Assembly (NCBI GenBank): GCA_047967505.1
Contig: CM106540.1
Reading direction: 5' to 3' (one strand)
DNA: 64,000 bases
Source: Dipteris shenzhenensis
Taxonomy: Eukaryota; Polypodiophyta; Polypodiopsida; Gleicheniales
Positions 33,352 through 44,998 of this stretch are shown here, in pieces (position 1 is the first letter of the stretch; each line of letters starts with the position of its first letter). The position numbers and the translations under genes are program-made. The notes beneath the pieces are model-generated. The model was not told the DNA's origin, made no database searches, and saw only the letters and a list, made by a program, of their open reading frames with translations.

Positions 33352-34150
33352 CATACGGGGTCACACAGCTCCCCAAACTGCCACAAGTGTCCACTAACTC
33401 ACTCAAGTACCCAACCAATGGGTGATAGCATAGTTAACCTGCCCATAATCCTTAAGAGCATGAACTTGCTTTGCAAGCATTCACCGTGTATCACCCTGCC
33501 AAGCAAGTCTCTCCAATACAACTCAGCAAATAGGAATCACAACAAGACCTGTGTGATCTCTTCACCAGCCCAGAGCTCAGCCAAGCTCATTCATGAGCTA
33601 ATGCACACCATTCATGAGCTTATCCACAACCTACCAAGCTGAAAACCCTCTCAATCAGCCACGCTGGCAGCAGCCGTACAAATGCAAGTGAATGACAGCC
33701 GTACAGCCCGTACAACCTTGCAATACTTCACAGCCCATGCTCATCAAAAAGCCCGTACAGCACTGCCACACCCTTCCGTACAGCTCGTACAAGCACCATT
33801 GAATGATTGTGTACGGACTGTCCGTATTGCTCCATCTGTACGCGTCAATCAGCTCCAACCGTATGCCAGTCCATACACGCAGCAATCACTCAGAACCGTA
33901 CGGCGGCCTCACGTCCTTCCAAGGTCTTCCTTGCCACTTTGGTTTGCATGGGCATACCACGTGGCAGCCCACGTTTTGGATTGCCCCCCAAGGCCTTTAA
34001 TTTACCCCTAGGTCCTATGGGGTCAAAACAATGACCAACTTAAAATTTAATTTGCCCCTTGCCCCTTCTAGTGGGACCAAACCAAAGGCCAACTTGGGTC
34101 CTAAGGGTACTTTGCCCCCTCTTAAATCTCTCATTTACCCCAAGGCACAA
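33352..34150 (-). mobile_element. Ty3-type LTR with GTAC cluster
   Basis: The segment is closely similar, in the same orientation, to 43143-44120. It lies just past the 3' end of the Ty3 element at 34488-38850 and is read as its 3' LTR. About nine GTAC cores lie between 33673 and 33900. The terminal 'tgtcacgag' start seen at 44172 is not preserved here; divergence starts near 34145. The left boundary is uncertain and may lie further left. Confidence 0.55.
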
Positions 34151-34487
34151 TTCCCTAGGGGGGAAAGCATGATTACCAAGTAAGACAGCATATATGATTG
34201 TTTAGAATCTAGGATAGCAATCCATATAAACTACAAAACCATCTCATAGTGACTAGTACACTGATCATAGAAATCCCAAGGCACATATACTGTCAACAAC
34301 AAGTAGTATCTCAGATGAAACATACAAACTTACCAAGCGACCTCTAGATATCTGACCTGTCTGCAGAAAAACAGAGGAGGTATTACCTCTCTCTTGAGCA
34401 TCAGGCAATGCTCTAGACCTATGCTCTAATAAGCCTGAAGGAGCCACAACCAAAGTCGGCTCAAGCTGAAAAGCTTCTAGATAGAGC

Positions 34488-34650
34488 TATAATAGCTCAG
34501 GTGCTAGATCATCCTCTTCCAGCCACTTTGCATGCAATGAAGAATAATTTTGGAATTTCACCAAGTAGCGGTGGGAAACTCTATCTCTAATCTTCCTTTC
34601 CTTATGTGCCAAAATCTGCTCTGGAACTAGGATCTCATCCAGGTCCTCAA
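34488..34650 (-). pseudogene. Chromodomain of Ty3 integrase
   Basis: Minus-strand frame 'ILAHKERKIRDRVSHRYL' followed by 'VKFQNYSSLHAKWLEEDDL', ending at a TAG at 34490-34488. This matches the C-terminal chromodomain of chromoviruses, where 'YLVKW.GY...TWEPE' is usual; here Trp is Phe and Thr is Lys. In such elements the domain steers integration to chromatin. It lies downstream of the integrase with frameshifts between. Confidence 0.7.
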
Positions 34651-34763
34651 CTCTGGCACATCGACCTTGAAAGGCTTAAAGAGACTAGCCTAGCAAGGAA
34701 ATCTTTGTGAATCCTCCAATGATCCAATAGCTTCAACCTATAAGCTACATCACTTAACTTCTC

Positions 34764-35809
34764 TCAAACTTGAAAAGCTCCATAATATCTCATGCTGAGC
34801 TTGGAGAACAACCGGTCTTTGCCCCTCTTATTTTTCAGCCTTGCCTTTTCAAAACGCAAAAGAACCCAATCACCTTCGTTAAATATTAATTCACAACAGT
34901 GACGATCAGCTGCCTTCTTTTGCTTTGCCTGAGTCTTCTGGAGAGTTTGTTTCACCTACTTATATGCCACATCCATGCTTTCAACATACTTATCAGCCTC
35001 AAAATTCTTATCTTTAGTATGCAAGATAGGCGGGACTTTTCTGCCTCCTTCCACTATTTCAAAAGGAGCTTTCCCAGTGGAAGTATGCACAGTATTGTTA
35101 TAAGCAAATTCCACTAAGGGCAAAGACTGATCCCATTGTGTCTTATGCTCAGACACATAACATTTCAGCGAGTCAAGAGCAATGGAAATAGCCTCTTCGG
35201 ACTGCCCATCTGACTGAGGATGAAAAGAAGATGAGAATCTCAATGTAGTGCCCATATTCTTAAAGAACCCTCTCCAAAAGAGACTCATCATACGCGGATC
35301 TATTTCACTCACGATAGACTGAGGCATTCCATGATATTTGAAAATGTTCTACATGAACAAGCTTGCTATGTGATCCGCTGTAATTTTCTTCCTCACCGGA
35401 ATGTAGTGTGCCTCCTTGCTGCATCGGCATATAATAGTCCAAAGGCTATCATTCTCCGTAGGTGTCCTAGGAAGATCAAATATGAAATCCATGGCAATGC
35501 TCTCCCACAGTCTATCTGGGATTGGCAATGGCTGCAACAACCCACGTGTCTTCTGCCGGTCAAACTTGACCTTCTAGCAAATGATGCATGTTCTAACAAA
35601 GACATCCACACCCGTCTCAAAGCAAGACAATGGAAAAAGTGCTCCATTGCTTTCATCGTAGCATCAATGCCTCTATGCCCTGCATATGGTAAAGCATGAC
35701 TTTCTATCATAACCTTTGACCTTAACGGCTTTGTGACACAAAGGCGTCCATGCATCATAATAAAGCTATCTCTGAGAGTATAATGGTCATGGCGCTGATT
35801 CTTAGACAA
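34764..35809 (-). pseudogene. Ty3 integrase
   Basis: Minus-strand order: zinc-binding region ('HALPYAGHRGIDATMKAM'), core start ('PLPIPDRLWESIAMDFI'), then 'MPQSIVSEIDPRMMSLFWRG' and 'SSFHPQSDGQSE', then the C-terminal 'FNEGDWVLLRF' near 34880. The pieces lie in at least three frames. The core Asp of 'SDRDP' is changed in 'SEIDP', so integration activity is lost. Confidence 0.85.
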
Positions 35810-35955
35810 CTAGTCCTAAATCCTGGAGAAATCCTCATCCGGAGCATACGGTCCTTTTGCGTCCAACTCACTATGGTAAGCAATGGTTACTCCGGAAACC
35901 TGAGGCTTCCTTCACAATCCATTGGCCACTACGTTCTTTTTACCTTCCACATGTA

Positions 35956-36412
35956 CTATTTGGAAGTGAAATATAGATAAGAAATTGGCCCCAACACATA
36001 TTGGAAGTGAAACATAGATATGAAAATGGCCCAATGCAAATGCTTCAAAGATAATTTCGTCTGATTGAGGAAATATCTCAAAGACGGATGATCTTTCTGC
36101 ACTGTGAAATCAGCCCCAAGTAAATAGTGCTTCCATGTAGCAAGGGCATGAATTACAGCCAGCAATTCCTTCTCATAAAAGCCCATATGTCTCTCATTAT
36201 CCTTAGGCCACTACCCGTCCTTCCTACATAATGACTACTTGCATAATGACCACTCCAAGGCCATTATTTCCGCAGGCATCAGCTTGGACATTAAAAGCTT
36301 TCAGGAGATTTGGTAAGATCAACATTGGATCTGTGGTAAGATTTTCTTTTAGCATCTCAAATGCTGCAATCTCATTCTCAGCCGATACGAAGGATGCTTC
36401 ATTCTTCTGCAT
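35956..36412 (-). pseudogene. Ty3 RNase H
   Basis: 'AFNVQADACGNNGLGVVI' (the 'TDAS..G.GAVL' box) and 'EKELLAVIHALATWKHYLLG' with 'HPSLRYFLNQTKLS' are diagnostic of Ty3 RNase H. A frameshift separates the two halves. Confidence 0.85.
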
Positions 36413-36499
36413 GAAAAAGAGAGGTGAAGCAATTTCAACGAAATGGTGTATGAACCACCTGTAGTACGAACATAAACCTTAAAATCTCCGTACTTCATG

Positions 36500-37191
36500 T
36501 AAATTTTTCAGCTATGGCCATTTTTGAATTGCTTCAATCTTAGCACGATCCATGCACACTCCATCCTTAGAGACAATGTGTCCAAGGAAGTGAATCTCAA
36601 GCATAAAGAATTCACTCTTCTTTGCATTTACAATCAGCCTATGTTTGTTGAGTTCTGCAAATACTATTGCCAGATGATTCTTGCATTCTGCCTCATCTTT
36701 TGAATACACTATCATGTCATTGAAGAAAGTGCCCACAAAAGATCTGTGCTCCCGGAAGATAGTGTCCATCATCCGGTTAAAAGTGGCAAGAGCATTCGTA
36801 AGCCCAAATGACATAACCAAGAGCTCATACAACCCAAAGCTGGTCTTGAAGGCTGTCTTGGACACATTCTCTGGACAAATGCGCATCTGATGATACCCAC
36901 TCTTGAGATCTATGCGACTGAAAATAGCAGACCCCTCCAATCTATCCAAGATATCAGCCTTTCTTTGAATAGAAAATATGTTTTTTATCTTGCACTAACA
37001 GAACTGGTGGACAATAAGGGGAAGAACTGGGCTGAATCAGCCCATTCTCTAAAAGATCCTTGACCTGGCTCATGATTTCTTCTTGCTGAGCTGCAACTCA
37101 CCCTATAAGGTGCCTTGTTTGGTGGACTATTGCCTGGCACTATATCAATTGCATGATCCTCAAGCCTCTCAGGTGGAAGTTTGCATGGCAA
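36500..37191 (-). pseudogene. Ty3 reverse transcriptase
   Basis: 'LPPERLEDHAIDIVPGNSPP' opens the domain near 37185. After a damaged stretch come 'IFSRIDLKSGYHQMRI', 'TAFKTSFGLYELLVMSFGLT' and 'HFLGHIVSKDGV'. At the YxDD box the sequence reads 'TFFNDMIVYS' (36716-36721 codes for N-D), so the first catalytic Asp is Asn. Confidence 0.9.
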
Positions 37192-37289
37192 CGAGTCAGA
37201 AAAACACTCTCCAAACTAATTAAGAAAATCTGTCCGCTCTTTAACTAGTTTAAAGATTACAGAGTGTGGATCGTCACACTTAGTATCCT

Positions 37290-37861
37290 TTAAATATAAC
37301 CGCTGGTTTTTCCCAACAGCAATGCATCAGCTATAGTAGCATTCTCAATGAGCTGAGACATGTTGGTGACCCTTATCTTCGTGCAATAGTCTATAATTTC
37401 CTTTGGCATCCCACAACAATATCTTCCAATCTGTTTTGAGACAAAGGCACATGTTGATAAGAGCTCACCGGCAAATGGGCTTCCCAAAACTTTTTATTGT
37501 ATTCTTCCTAGTTATGACAGTTGGTTGCATCCAACTTGTGCCATGCTGTCACAACATCCATCTCGAATGTAATGGTCAACCAAGTAGCTGAAAACACCTG
37601 TTTAAACTGAACCCAACTTGTGGGTACTCTATTTTGGAGCAGCAAATTTGTCCACCACTGTTTCATTACTGAGCATATAGCTGAAACAGATACAACAGGG
37701 ACTGACTCTCCCTTAAGTTTGACATCCAATACATGTTTTCCCTCTATGCTCCAGAGAGATCTTCTGATTTCCACCAAAGCATGAACTCTGTGACACCAAG
37801 GCATACCCAGCAAAACAGCACAGCCCTCAAGAGGCATTATGTTAAATTCCTCACTATCCAC
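37290..37861 (-). pseudogene. Ty3 protease region fused to displaced gag core
   Basis: One continuous frame (37861-37508) contains a protease-end block ('IMPLEGCAVLLGMPWCHRVH', 'GKHVLDVKLKGESVPVVS') and then switches to gag core sequence ('QWWTNLLLQNRVPTSWVQFK', 'DVVTAWHKLDATN'). The gag core continues in other frames to 37290 ('GRYCCGMPKEI', 'IENATIADALLLGK'). Gag core normally precedes the CCHC knuckle. Here the knuckle (38202-38243) lies upstream of the protease and the core downstream of it, so domain order is altered. Confidence 0.75.
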
Positions 37862-38189
37862 AAAGCTCTATATGTGCAAGCGGAGCTTTCTAATAATAGG
37901 AGTTACCTGCCTGCTAAGCCGAAGAAAAGCCAAGCCTACCTCACTCATAGGCCCCGTCTCCTTTGCATGGATCCAAGTATGCCTGCCAACTTCGGAGACA
38001 GAAAATTTGCATGAGCCCCTGGGTCAAAGAAGATTAATATCATCTGATCCCTCACTTTGCCCCATGCCCTGCAAAGCTCCGTAGCATCACCATTGGGCTG
38101 CTCACACTGATAACATCGGGCATTAACCCAACGGATGGTTTAGGCTTCTTGCCCTTTTGCTCTTACCTATCATCCATTTTCCCTTTAAG

Positions 38190-38850
38190 CTTGCATTTTG
38201 GGCAATCCCGTGCCACGTGCCCCTCTTCCTTGCAGTGAAAGCATTTATTGGCCTCCATCAAGGCTTTCCTTTCCTCACGTGACAGCCAATTGGAGCCTGG
38301 CATATCGCGCTTCTTCCATTTTTAAAAGGCAGCTTGGGAGCATTCCCTGGCTTCCCTGCTTTCTTAAACTTCTCAGACTTACTGCTTTGTAGAGCATTCT
38401 CCTTCAGGAAAGTGGCTGCCTTACGCATTTTTTAGGACTCATTCAAGTTTCCACCTAAGAAGGCTGCATCAAACTACTGCACAAAAGTTAAAGCCTTCAA
38501 CATGTCCTAAGCCCCATTAAAGGGGTCTCAAACTTCATTGCTGGCCCACCCTCCTTGTAATCTTTTACCTTTCCTTTAGGTGTTAGAATGTCATACACAA
38601 GTGGCTGCAAATATGGACGTTGCATTGCATTCCCTCCAGCCTGTCCTACACTACCACCCACCGGTAAAGGGTTTGCCAAACCAGCCCAGGCATACCAAAT
38701 ATACATGTAGGAGCTCCCAAGGTCCCTGACCTTCCACTTTGCATTCTTGGTTGCATGCCAATATTGCCATACATCATGTTAGGCATTGCGGCCTGCATAC
38801 CCCTAGATAAATTGCCTTGTATCCCAGGCTGAAAACCAATAGGGTAATTT
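38190..38850 (-). pseudogene. Ty3 gag N-terminal part and CCHC knuckle
   Basis: A Gly/Met/Pro-rich N-terminal region (38850-38600) leads to 'VKDYKEGGPAMKFETP' and, across a frameshift, 'ALTFVQ.FDAAFLGGN' and 'KMRKAATFLKENA'. That is where the 'QWWTNLL' gag core should follow. Instead the sequence passes straight to a basic linker and the knuckle 'CFHCKEEGHVARDC' (CX2CX4HX4C) at 38243-38202. The 5' end is lost at the junction with a type B LINE. Confidence 0.75.
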
Positions 38851-38854
38851 CTAT

Positions 38855-40232
38855 TTCCGACAAGTCTTATCTCCAACATGGGGGTAATCCCCATATTCCC
38901 TAACTCGGTACAGATATGTGATGACCTGAAATGCACAATCTAGCTGTAAAGGGAGTGACCCAAACTCAGCCTGAATGATCTGGTAAGGAACGAATGGCTT
39001 ACCACGAATCATCCGTGATAACATGAGAACTAGTAGCCGCTCCACACGGGCCCACTCTATTTCTGACAAGTCTGATCTCCAACATGGGCTTTCGTACATC
39101 CCCGTTGGATGAACCAAGGAGTCAAAAAGCAACCCCTTGGTACATGGATCTTGAAAGTGCAAGCGGAAGCACTGTCTCTCTAGTCTGGCCAATGAAGCAT
39201 ACCCTCTGCTCAAGTGTGCATGCATCGCGGGTCTCATAGTGAAGATGGGTCCGGAAAAGATAACCCCAAGATCAGTGTATGATGAAACTATCTCAACAGG
39301 TGACCCATCAAATGTGAACTGCTCCTGGCACATGATGGCTCGAGATGTATTGAAGATCATGACCTTGGTTTTACCCACGTCAACCGTTAAATCATGAGAC
39401 TCACAAAAGGACTGTAGTGCGTCAAGGTGTCTCTGGAGCCCCTCTGCTAAGGAAGACGAGAGCCACGTCATCTGCGTAGAGCAATATCTGGATCAGTGTG
39501 CCCGCAAGAGGGCAACCTACCCCCTCTGTGTTGCATCACTGTCTCAAGCTCGTCAATGTAGAGGCCAAACAAGGTAGGTGATAAAGGACACCCTTGTTTG
39601 ACCCCGATAGTACTCATGATCTCGTCTATCCACCCAGAATCTGCCCAAACTCTACCAGAAATACTCTCGTAAAGTGCCATGATAGCCCAAATGATCTCCT
39701 GGTCATAACCCAAGTCTTGTAGACGCCGTATGAGGTGGGCTCTTGGAACCGTGTCAAATGCCTTGCGAAAATCCACAAAGCAATAATAAACCCTATGCTT
39801 CCGTGCCCTCGCCTCCTCGATGATACATCTGGGCATGAGAATGTGGTCCATGGTTCCATGATCATGCCGGAACCCGGCCTATCCTGCTGCTCTAAGTCCT
39901 TGACACTCTGCAAATCTCCTAACCTCGGATTCAAGTACTGATGCATAAACCTTGGACATGACATGTCCAATCATAATAGTCATGTAGTTCTCCGGGCTCA
40001 TGAGATCCCCTGCCTTATGGATGGGAGAGATAGTGTTAATGGTCCAGGTGCGTAGAAACCCCAAACAAACAGCTTCATTAAAGAGCTTTGCTAAAATCAG
40101 AGCTAGGAGATTAATCTTATATGCAATGAACTCAGTGCATAGCCCCTCATGATCCTTCGCTCGGCCATTATGAAGTTTCATTACGGCATCCTTTACCCCT
40201 CCTCTAGTGAAGAGGTACAAGATGTGGGACAT
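38855..40232 (-). pseudogene. Type B LINE, best-preserved reverse transcriptase
   Basis: On the minus strand: 'GGVKDAVMKLHNGRAKDHEG', 'ISPIHKAGDLMSPENY', 'MDHILMPRCIIEEARARKH', 'CFVDFRKAFDTVPRAHLIRR', 'STIGVKQGCPLSPTLFGLYI', then an intact YADD (39479-39468). A frameshift right after YADD is followed by the thumb ('VDVGKTKVMIFNTSRA', 'LARLERQCFRLHFQDP', 'FDSLVHPTGMYESPCW'). The endonuclease is missing. The copy abuts a truncated copia LTR on its right and the Ty3 gag on its left. Confidence 0.9.
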
Positions 40233-40768
40233 GGCTCTCTAGGTGACATCAGAAGACGTTGACCTCCAACACCCCCACTCAACTCCGGGATGGAACAGAG
40301 ATGCCAGGAAGCTAGGTGTGCCGCTGGAACAACTGGAGGAATCCATTGTGTGATACTCCATCGTTGATGACCCCCACAAGGACTATCGAAGGAGCCCTCT
40401 CTTGGTGTGAACCGCCCCAACACAATCACTGGAAACCCGAAACTACTGCTCCCAAGCCACAGGTACTAGGTACACTCCTCTGGTCTGATACTGGATACAC
40501 TGGGTCATCAAGTACAACAATCCGACTGCTGGCACTAGTACATCACTCCAACAGGAAGTACTTGAACAATAATCCAAGTGATACTGCCACAAGTGCAAGG
40601 TATACTTCCCTGCATGGGCACCTATATCGCAGAGCTAGATAGCCCCTCTCAAGTCTAAACGGGTACTCTATCGCCAGATCGATGAACTTCAGTGCTCCAA
40701 TGACAACGGGCATATAACAACTCACAAGGATGAATCAACTGTATCTGGATTCCCGCACTCGCAATCTC

Positions 40769-41012
40769 CTGACCCATCCAGATCTCCAACGGCTCATTAG
40801 ACAATAGTTGCACCAGAACACTAGGAGACCCCCTCTGGATCTCCCAGGTCATAATGCCAAAACAAAATACATATTGGTAACATACTGCTACTGACCCATC
40901 CGGATCTCCACAATCATCGAACAATCGCTGCAACAGAACACTACAAGACCCCCTTTGGATCTACCGGGTCATAACGTCCAAACAAAATACATACAGATAA
41001 CATACCCTCACC
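40769..41012. repeat. 122-bp tandem duplication in copia internal region
   Basis: Units 40769-40890 and 40891-41012 each start 'ctgacccatcc.gatctcc' and share 'ccagaacacta'-like and 'aacaaaatacata' blocks with moderate divergence. Confidence 0.75.
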
Positions 41013-41244
41013 TGAGTCAACGGGAACAACTCCTCATGGCTCGAGGTCTTGCCTAAAAGCCTGCCCCGATCAATGACTCCCTTTCCCTCGAATCCGGTTG
41101 GCACGTCCTGCTGCCACAAACAAGCAAGCAATCCTCCATTTGGATCCGGAAGCCTACTAGCAACGCCTACCTTGTGCTACTAGAAGATTGAAGTATACAT
41201 CGTCGCGATGATAACCTTGTGCTATTGGGCCCCTCAACGTTCCT

Positions 41245-42036
41245 TTGGGGATACTGCCACCAATAATCACCTTTCAAGCCACATCGGTTACACGTACGGG
41301 ATGCCTTGAGTGCTTCTCGCCCCTCAGCTGTCAACTGCTTTCTACCTTTCTGCTCAGCTGTAGGCTAACTCTCATAGGTATGATCTACAAAGCGCTCCTC
41401 CTAGTCAAGCACCATCGGGACCAATTCCTCCCATGTCAACTCATTCATCATTCCACTTGTGATCAAGGATGAATAGAAGGCCCCATACTGAGAGGATAAG
41501 TGGAATAGTAGAGTAATAGCCATGTCTACGGATGATATTTGCTTCCTTGCCTAGAGGATCTCATGTTGAAGTTCCTATAACTCATTGATACGGTCCCGCA
41601 TCGATGAAGACTTCTTGGAATCCAACAGCCGCATATGGACTTCCAAGGAAACCCTCTTCATGGGAGAGGTTCGATTATACATGGACGCCAAATGCTCCCG
41701 TATACTCTTGGCCATTGTCATGTGCTTTACGTAATTAATCAGCTGAGGAGGACAGTTAAGAAAAATGAACGATATTAACCTTGCATTGACACAGTCCCAA
41801 AGCTGAGATAGGGTCTCGGGCTCCTTTTGCGCCAGGATGGCAAGGTCCTTTGCAAGGGGATCTTATCTGGCAACACCTACCAAGATGAAATCTGCCAGAT
41901 TGTATGATTGTAACACAAACTCCATCATCACCCACCAGATGCCGTAATTCAGCCGATCCAACTGCATGTCAACTGGGAACGTGGGCAACACTGGGATTTT
42001 TGTCTTGTTCTCTGCCATCTCGGGCAAAGTCGCCAT
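41245..42036 (-). pseudogene. Copia gag
   Basis: Starts at ATG 42036 ('MATLPEMAENKTKIPVL'). After one stop it continues with 'LWDCVNARLISFIFLNCP', 'SIREHLASMYNRTSPMKR' and 'RDRINELQELQHEIL', typical of copia gag (UBN2). The C-terminal knuckle near 41250-41300 reads 'CNRCGLKGDYWWQYPQ', in which the zinc-binding His and last Cys are both Tyr. A few stops and frameshifts are present. Confidence 0.75.
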
Positions 42037-43142
42037 GTCGGAGTGAAGAGGAAGCTGAACTGAAAGAGAAGGTGGATGGGATAGAAGGGAATAGAAGGTT
42101 GAAGAAAGGAGAGAACTTGAGAAGAGGATGAAGGACTGACGGCCCAATGTACCTTCACTCCTCACTATCCGTCCCTCGGGAACACCTCCTCTCTGATCTA
42201 AAAACACCCTTCAAAGTCACCCCTTGCTGGGCACCAGAACAGTCCACTCCTCACACACGCTCCTCCTCAAAGACACCTCCGAACAGCACCCTAAACCTCC
42301 TCTCTATGTGCTGGCTCAACATTCCCTTTGCTCCTCGGGTCTCAAGCCAACCGTGGCTCTGATATCATGTCAGAAGTGCAGTGGAAATGAGCAGAAAAGA
42401 GAGAGAGAGAGAGAGAGCACACCTCACACAAACAACACTGAGAAGGAGAGAAACGCACAGGAGAACTGCAAGTGATCTCTAGCAAAAGCCCCGCTACAAC
42501 TGAGACAAAACCCCTGCACAACAGGCTGCTCGAGAGCTCCATAGGACAGCTCAACAGCCTCAACCACTAGAGGCACACAGAGGTAGAATAACTGCTCCAC
42601 AACCCTGCTCCAGGACTCGCTCTACAGGGCTGGCTATGCTGCTCCAGTGAGCGTAGAATGAGGGCTGAGGGGGGACCTATAAATAGCCCCCAGCCCCTCC
42701 CTAAGAAACCGACCAGCAGGGGGGCATACAGCTGAACCCCTGCCCTAGATGGCCGACCAGCAAAGAGAGGGTGGGCCAACCCAACTCTGCCCTATAAAAG
42801 GGCCTGGTAACAGCCCTCCAAGTGGCTTGTCAGGGCCTACGCCAGGGCGCTACATGGCCGACTGCCCTGCACTCCACACTGCCCTATAAAGGGCTCAAAG
42901 ACAACCCAAGGGGATCCTCTCCTCCTGCCCAACAACCCCGACCAGGCTGCCACTGTATGCTGCCCTACAAGAGGCTGCCACACTGCCACGTAGCCTGCCC
43001 TATGCCTCCGAGTCTGGGCAGACACATGGTGACAACGGCGGGCACACCCACAACACAGGCCCTCATTCATCTACCCGGCTGGCACACCCACAAGCAAGGC
43101 CCTCTCTCACTAGGTGACATCAGGAGATGTTGACCTCCAACA

Positions 43143-44172
43143 CACATACGGGGTCACACAACTCCCCAAACTGCCACAAGTCTCGACTAACTCATTGGAG
43201 TACCCAAGCAATGGGTGATAGCATAGTTAGCCTGCCCATAATCCTTAGGAGCATGAACTTGCTCTGCAAGCATTCACCGTGTATCACCCTGCCAAGCAAG
43301 TCTCTCCAATACAACTCACAGCAAATAGCGATCACAACAAGACCTGTGTGATCTCTTCACCAGCCCAGAGCTCAGCCAAGCTCATTCATGAGCTAATGCA
43401 CACCATTCATGAGCTTATTCACACCCTGCCAAGCTGAAAACCCTCTCACTCAGCCACACTGGCAGAAGCCCCGTACAAATGCAGGTGAATGACAGCCATA
43501 CAGCCCCGTACAGATGCAAGTGAATGACAGCCGTACAGCCCCATACAGATGCAAGTGAATGATAGCCGTACAGCCCCGTACAAATGCAAGTGAATGACAG
43601 CCGTACAGCCTGTACAACCTTGCAATACTTCACAACCCATGCTCATCAAAAAGCCCGTACAGCACTGCCACATCCCTCCGTACAGACCGTACAAGTACCA
43701 TTCAATGATTGTGTATGAACTGTACGGACTGCTACATTTGTACGTCAGCCTTCTCCGATCCGTACGCGTCAATCTTCCCCGACCATACGCCAGTCCGTAC
43801 ACACAGCCATCACTCAAAACCGCACGACGGCCTTACTGCTAGTGTGCAAGCGCCTTTTCGCTCACGCCTCATCCTACGCCCGTCGGCCAGCCTCAAGTCC
43901 TTCCAAGGTCTTCCTTGCCATTTTGGTTTGCATGGGCATGCCACATGGCAGCCCACGTTTTGGATTGCCCCCCAAGGCCTTTAATTTACCCCTAGGTCCT
44001 ATGGGGTCAAACCAATGATCAACTTAAATTTTAATTTGCCCCTTCTAGTAGGACCAAACTAATGGCCAACTTGCATCCTAGGGGTACTTTTCCCCCTCTT
44101 TGGACTTAAACCTCTCATTTACCCCCAAGGCATAATTCCCCATGCAAGTACAAAACTCACGCCCTCGTGACA
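43143..44172 (-). mobile_element. Ty3-type LTR cut by the copia element
   Basis: On the minus strand it starts 'tgtcacgagggcgtgag' at 44172 and runs left until the copia LTR begins at 43142. It is closely similar to 33352-34140. About 16 GTAC cores lie between 43471 and 43800. The sequence to the left of the copia insertion does not continue this LTR, so part was lost. Confidence 0.65.
43469..43608. repeat. 35-bp minisatellite, four copies, inside LTR
   Basis: Four units start at 43469, 43504, 43539 and 43574, each close to 'ccccgtacaaatgcaagtga' plus 15 bp with a second GTAC. The related LTR at 33.67 kb has only about one unit. The expansion multiplies the GTAC sites. Confidence 0.85.
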
Positions 44173-44439
44173 TTATCCAAAATGCAAACATGAATGTATG
44201 GAACAATCCATGCTAGAGGGTTGCAAAGCTGAATGCTGAATGTAATTTGCCTTTTGTCTTTTGGAATGTCATCTTTTGGAATGTCCCCAAAGGGAAAAAA
44301 TGATTTACTTTGTAGCTCAGATTGGGGCTCCTTAGTGCACAAGGAGTGCCAAATAAATGAGGATAAGTAGCTTGTCTCAATTGGTTGAGCACACTCGAAA
44401 CTCCACAGAAAGGATCAAGGCACTATGGCCTAGATTTGC

Positions 44440-44993
44440 CTACACTATTCTCACAGGTGGATGGGTAGATGTCTATAAGTAAGGATTAACTAATATGATT
44501 ATATGTTCTTGTTGTGTTACATGCATAGTATCAATGCAAGTATACCTGGGCTATCTATTAATGCTGAATGGTTGTGCAAGCAAGTCAAGCTAGTCATAGA
44601 GGATGTGGGAGTTGAAGAGGTTGTGCAAGTAATCATGGATAATGCCTTTTATTGTACAACTATGGATGAGATGATTGAACACGCATGCCCATCCATTGTT
44701 CGGACCCCACGTGCCACCCACTCACTTGACTTGCTCCTTGAGGATTTGGGAAAGTTGGATCCAATAAGTGACAAAGTTGATAAGGCTCCCATTTCTCAGT
44801 AGGAGCCATAAAGCTGTATCTACTTATCGAAGACTAAATCAAAGAGAGCTCGCTATTCTTAGGCCTTCGATTTGGAGTAATGTACGTTGTCACACATCAA
44901 GAGGGATGTACTATTGGCCTCTTATATGACTACATGAGACATCTTAAGGAGTCTTCAGAGAAGGGGCATCCAGATCTGATCGCACATGCGAGG
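44440..44993 (+). pseudogene. hAT transposase fragment (DUF659 type)
   Basis: 'SIPGLSINAEWLCKQVKLVI' followed by 'EDVGVEEVVQVIMDNA' and 'RTPRATHSLDLLLEDLGKLD' match plant hAT transposases carrying DUF659 ('VV.+VG..NVVQVVTDNA', 'WTPCAAHCLDLMLEDIG'). Here the 'TPCAAH' Cys is Arg. More C-terminal sequence continues in broken frames to 44993, where a solo LTR has inserted. Confidence 0.75.
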
Positions 44994-44998
44994 GGTGT

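Larger units (their letters stand above)
40235..43142 (-). mobile_element. Non-autonomous Ty1-copia element, LTR plus gag only
   Basis: The 5' LTR is 43142-42368 on the minus strand ('tgttggaggtcaac' ... 'cttctgaca', 775 bp). The primer-binding site 'tgatatcagagcc' follows at 42367-42355. Only about 37 bp of the 3' LTR remain (40271-40235), with the same 'tgttggaggtcaac' start. The internal 2.1 kb holds gag but no protease, integrase or reverse transcriptase that I can find. (GA)n lies in the LTR near 42400-42417. Confidence 0.75.

Noticed and set aside
43469-43608. Regular 35-bp repeats resembling a CRISPR array
   Set aside because: No unique spacers, units are contiguous and diverged, and the context is a plant LTR.
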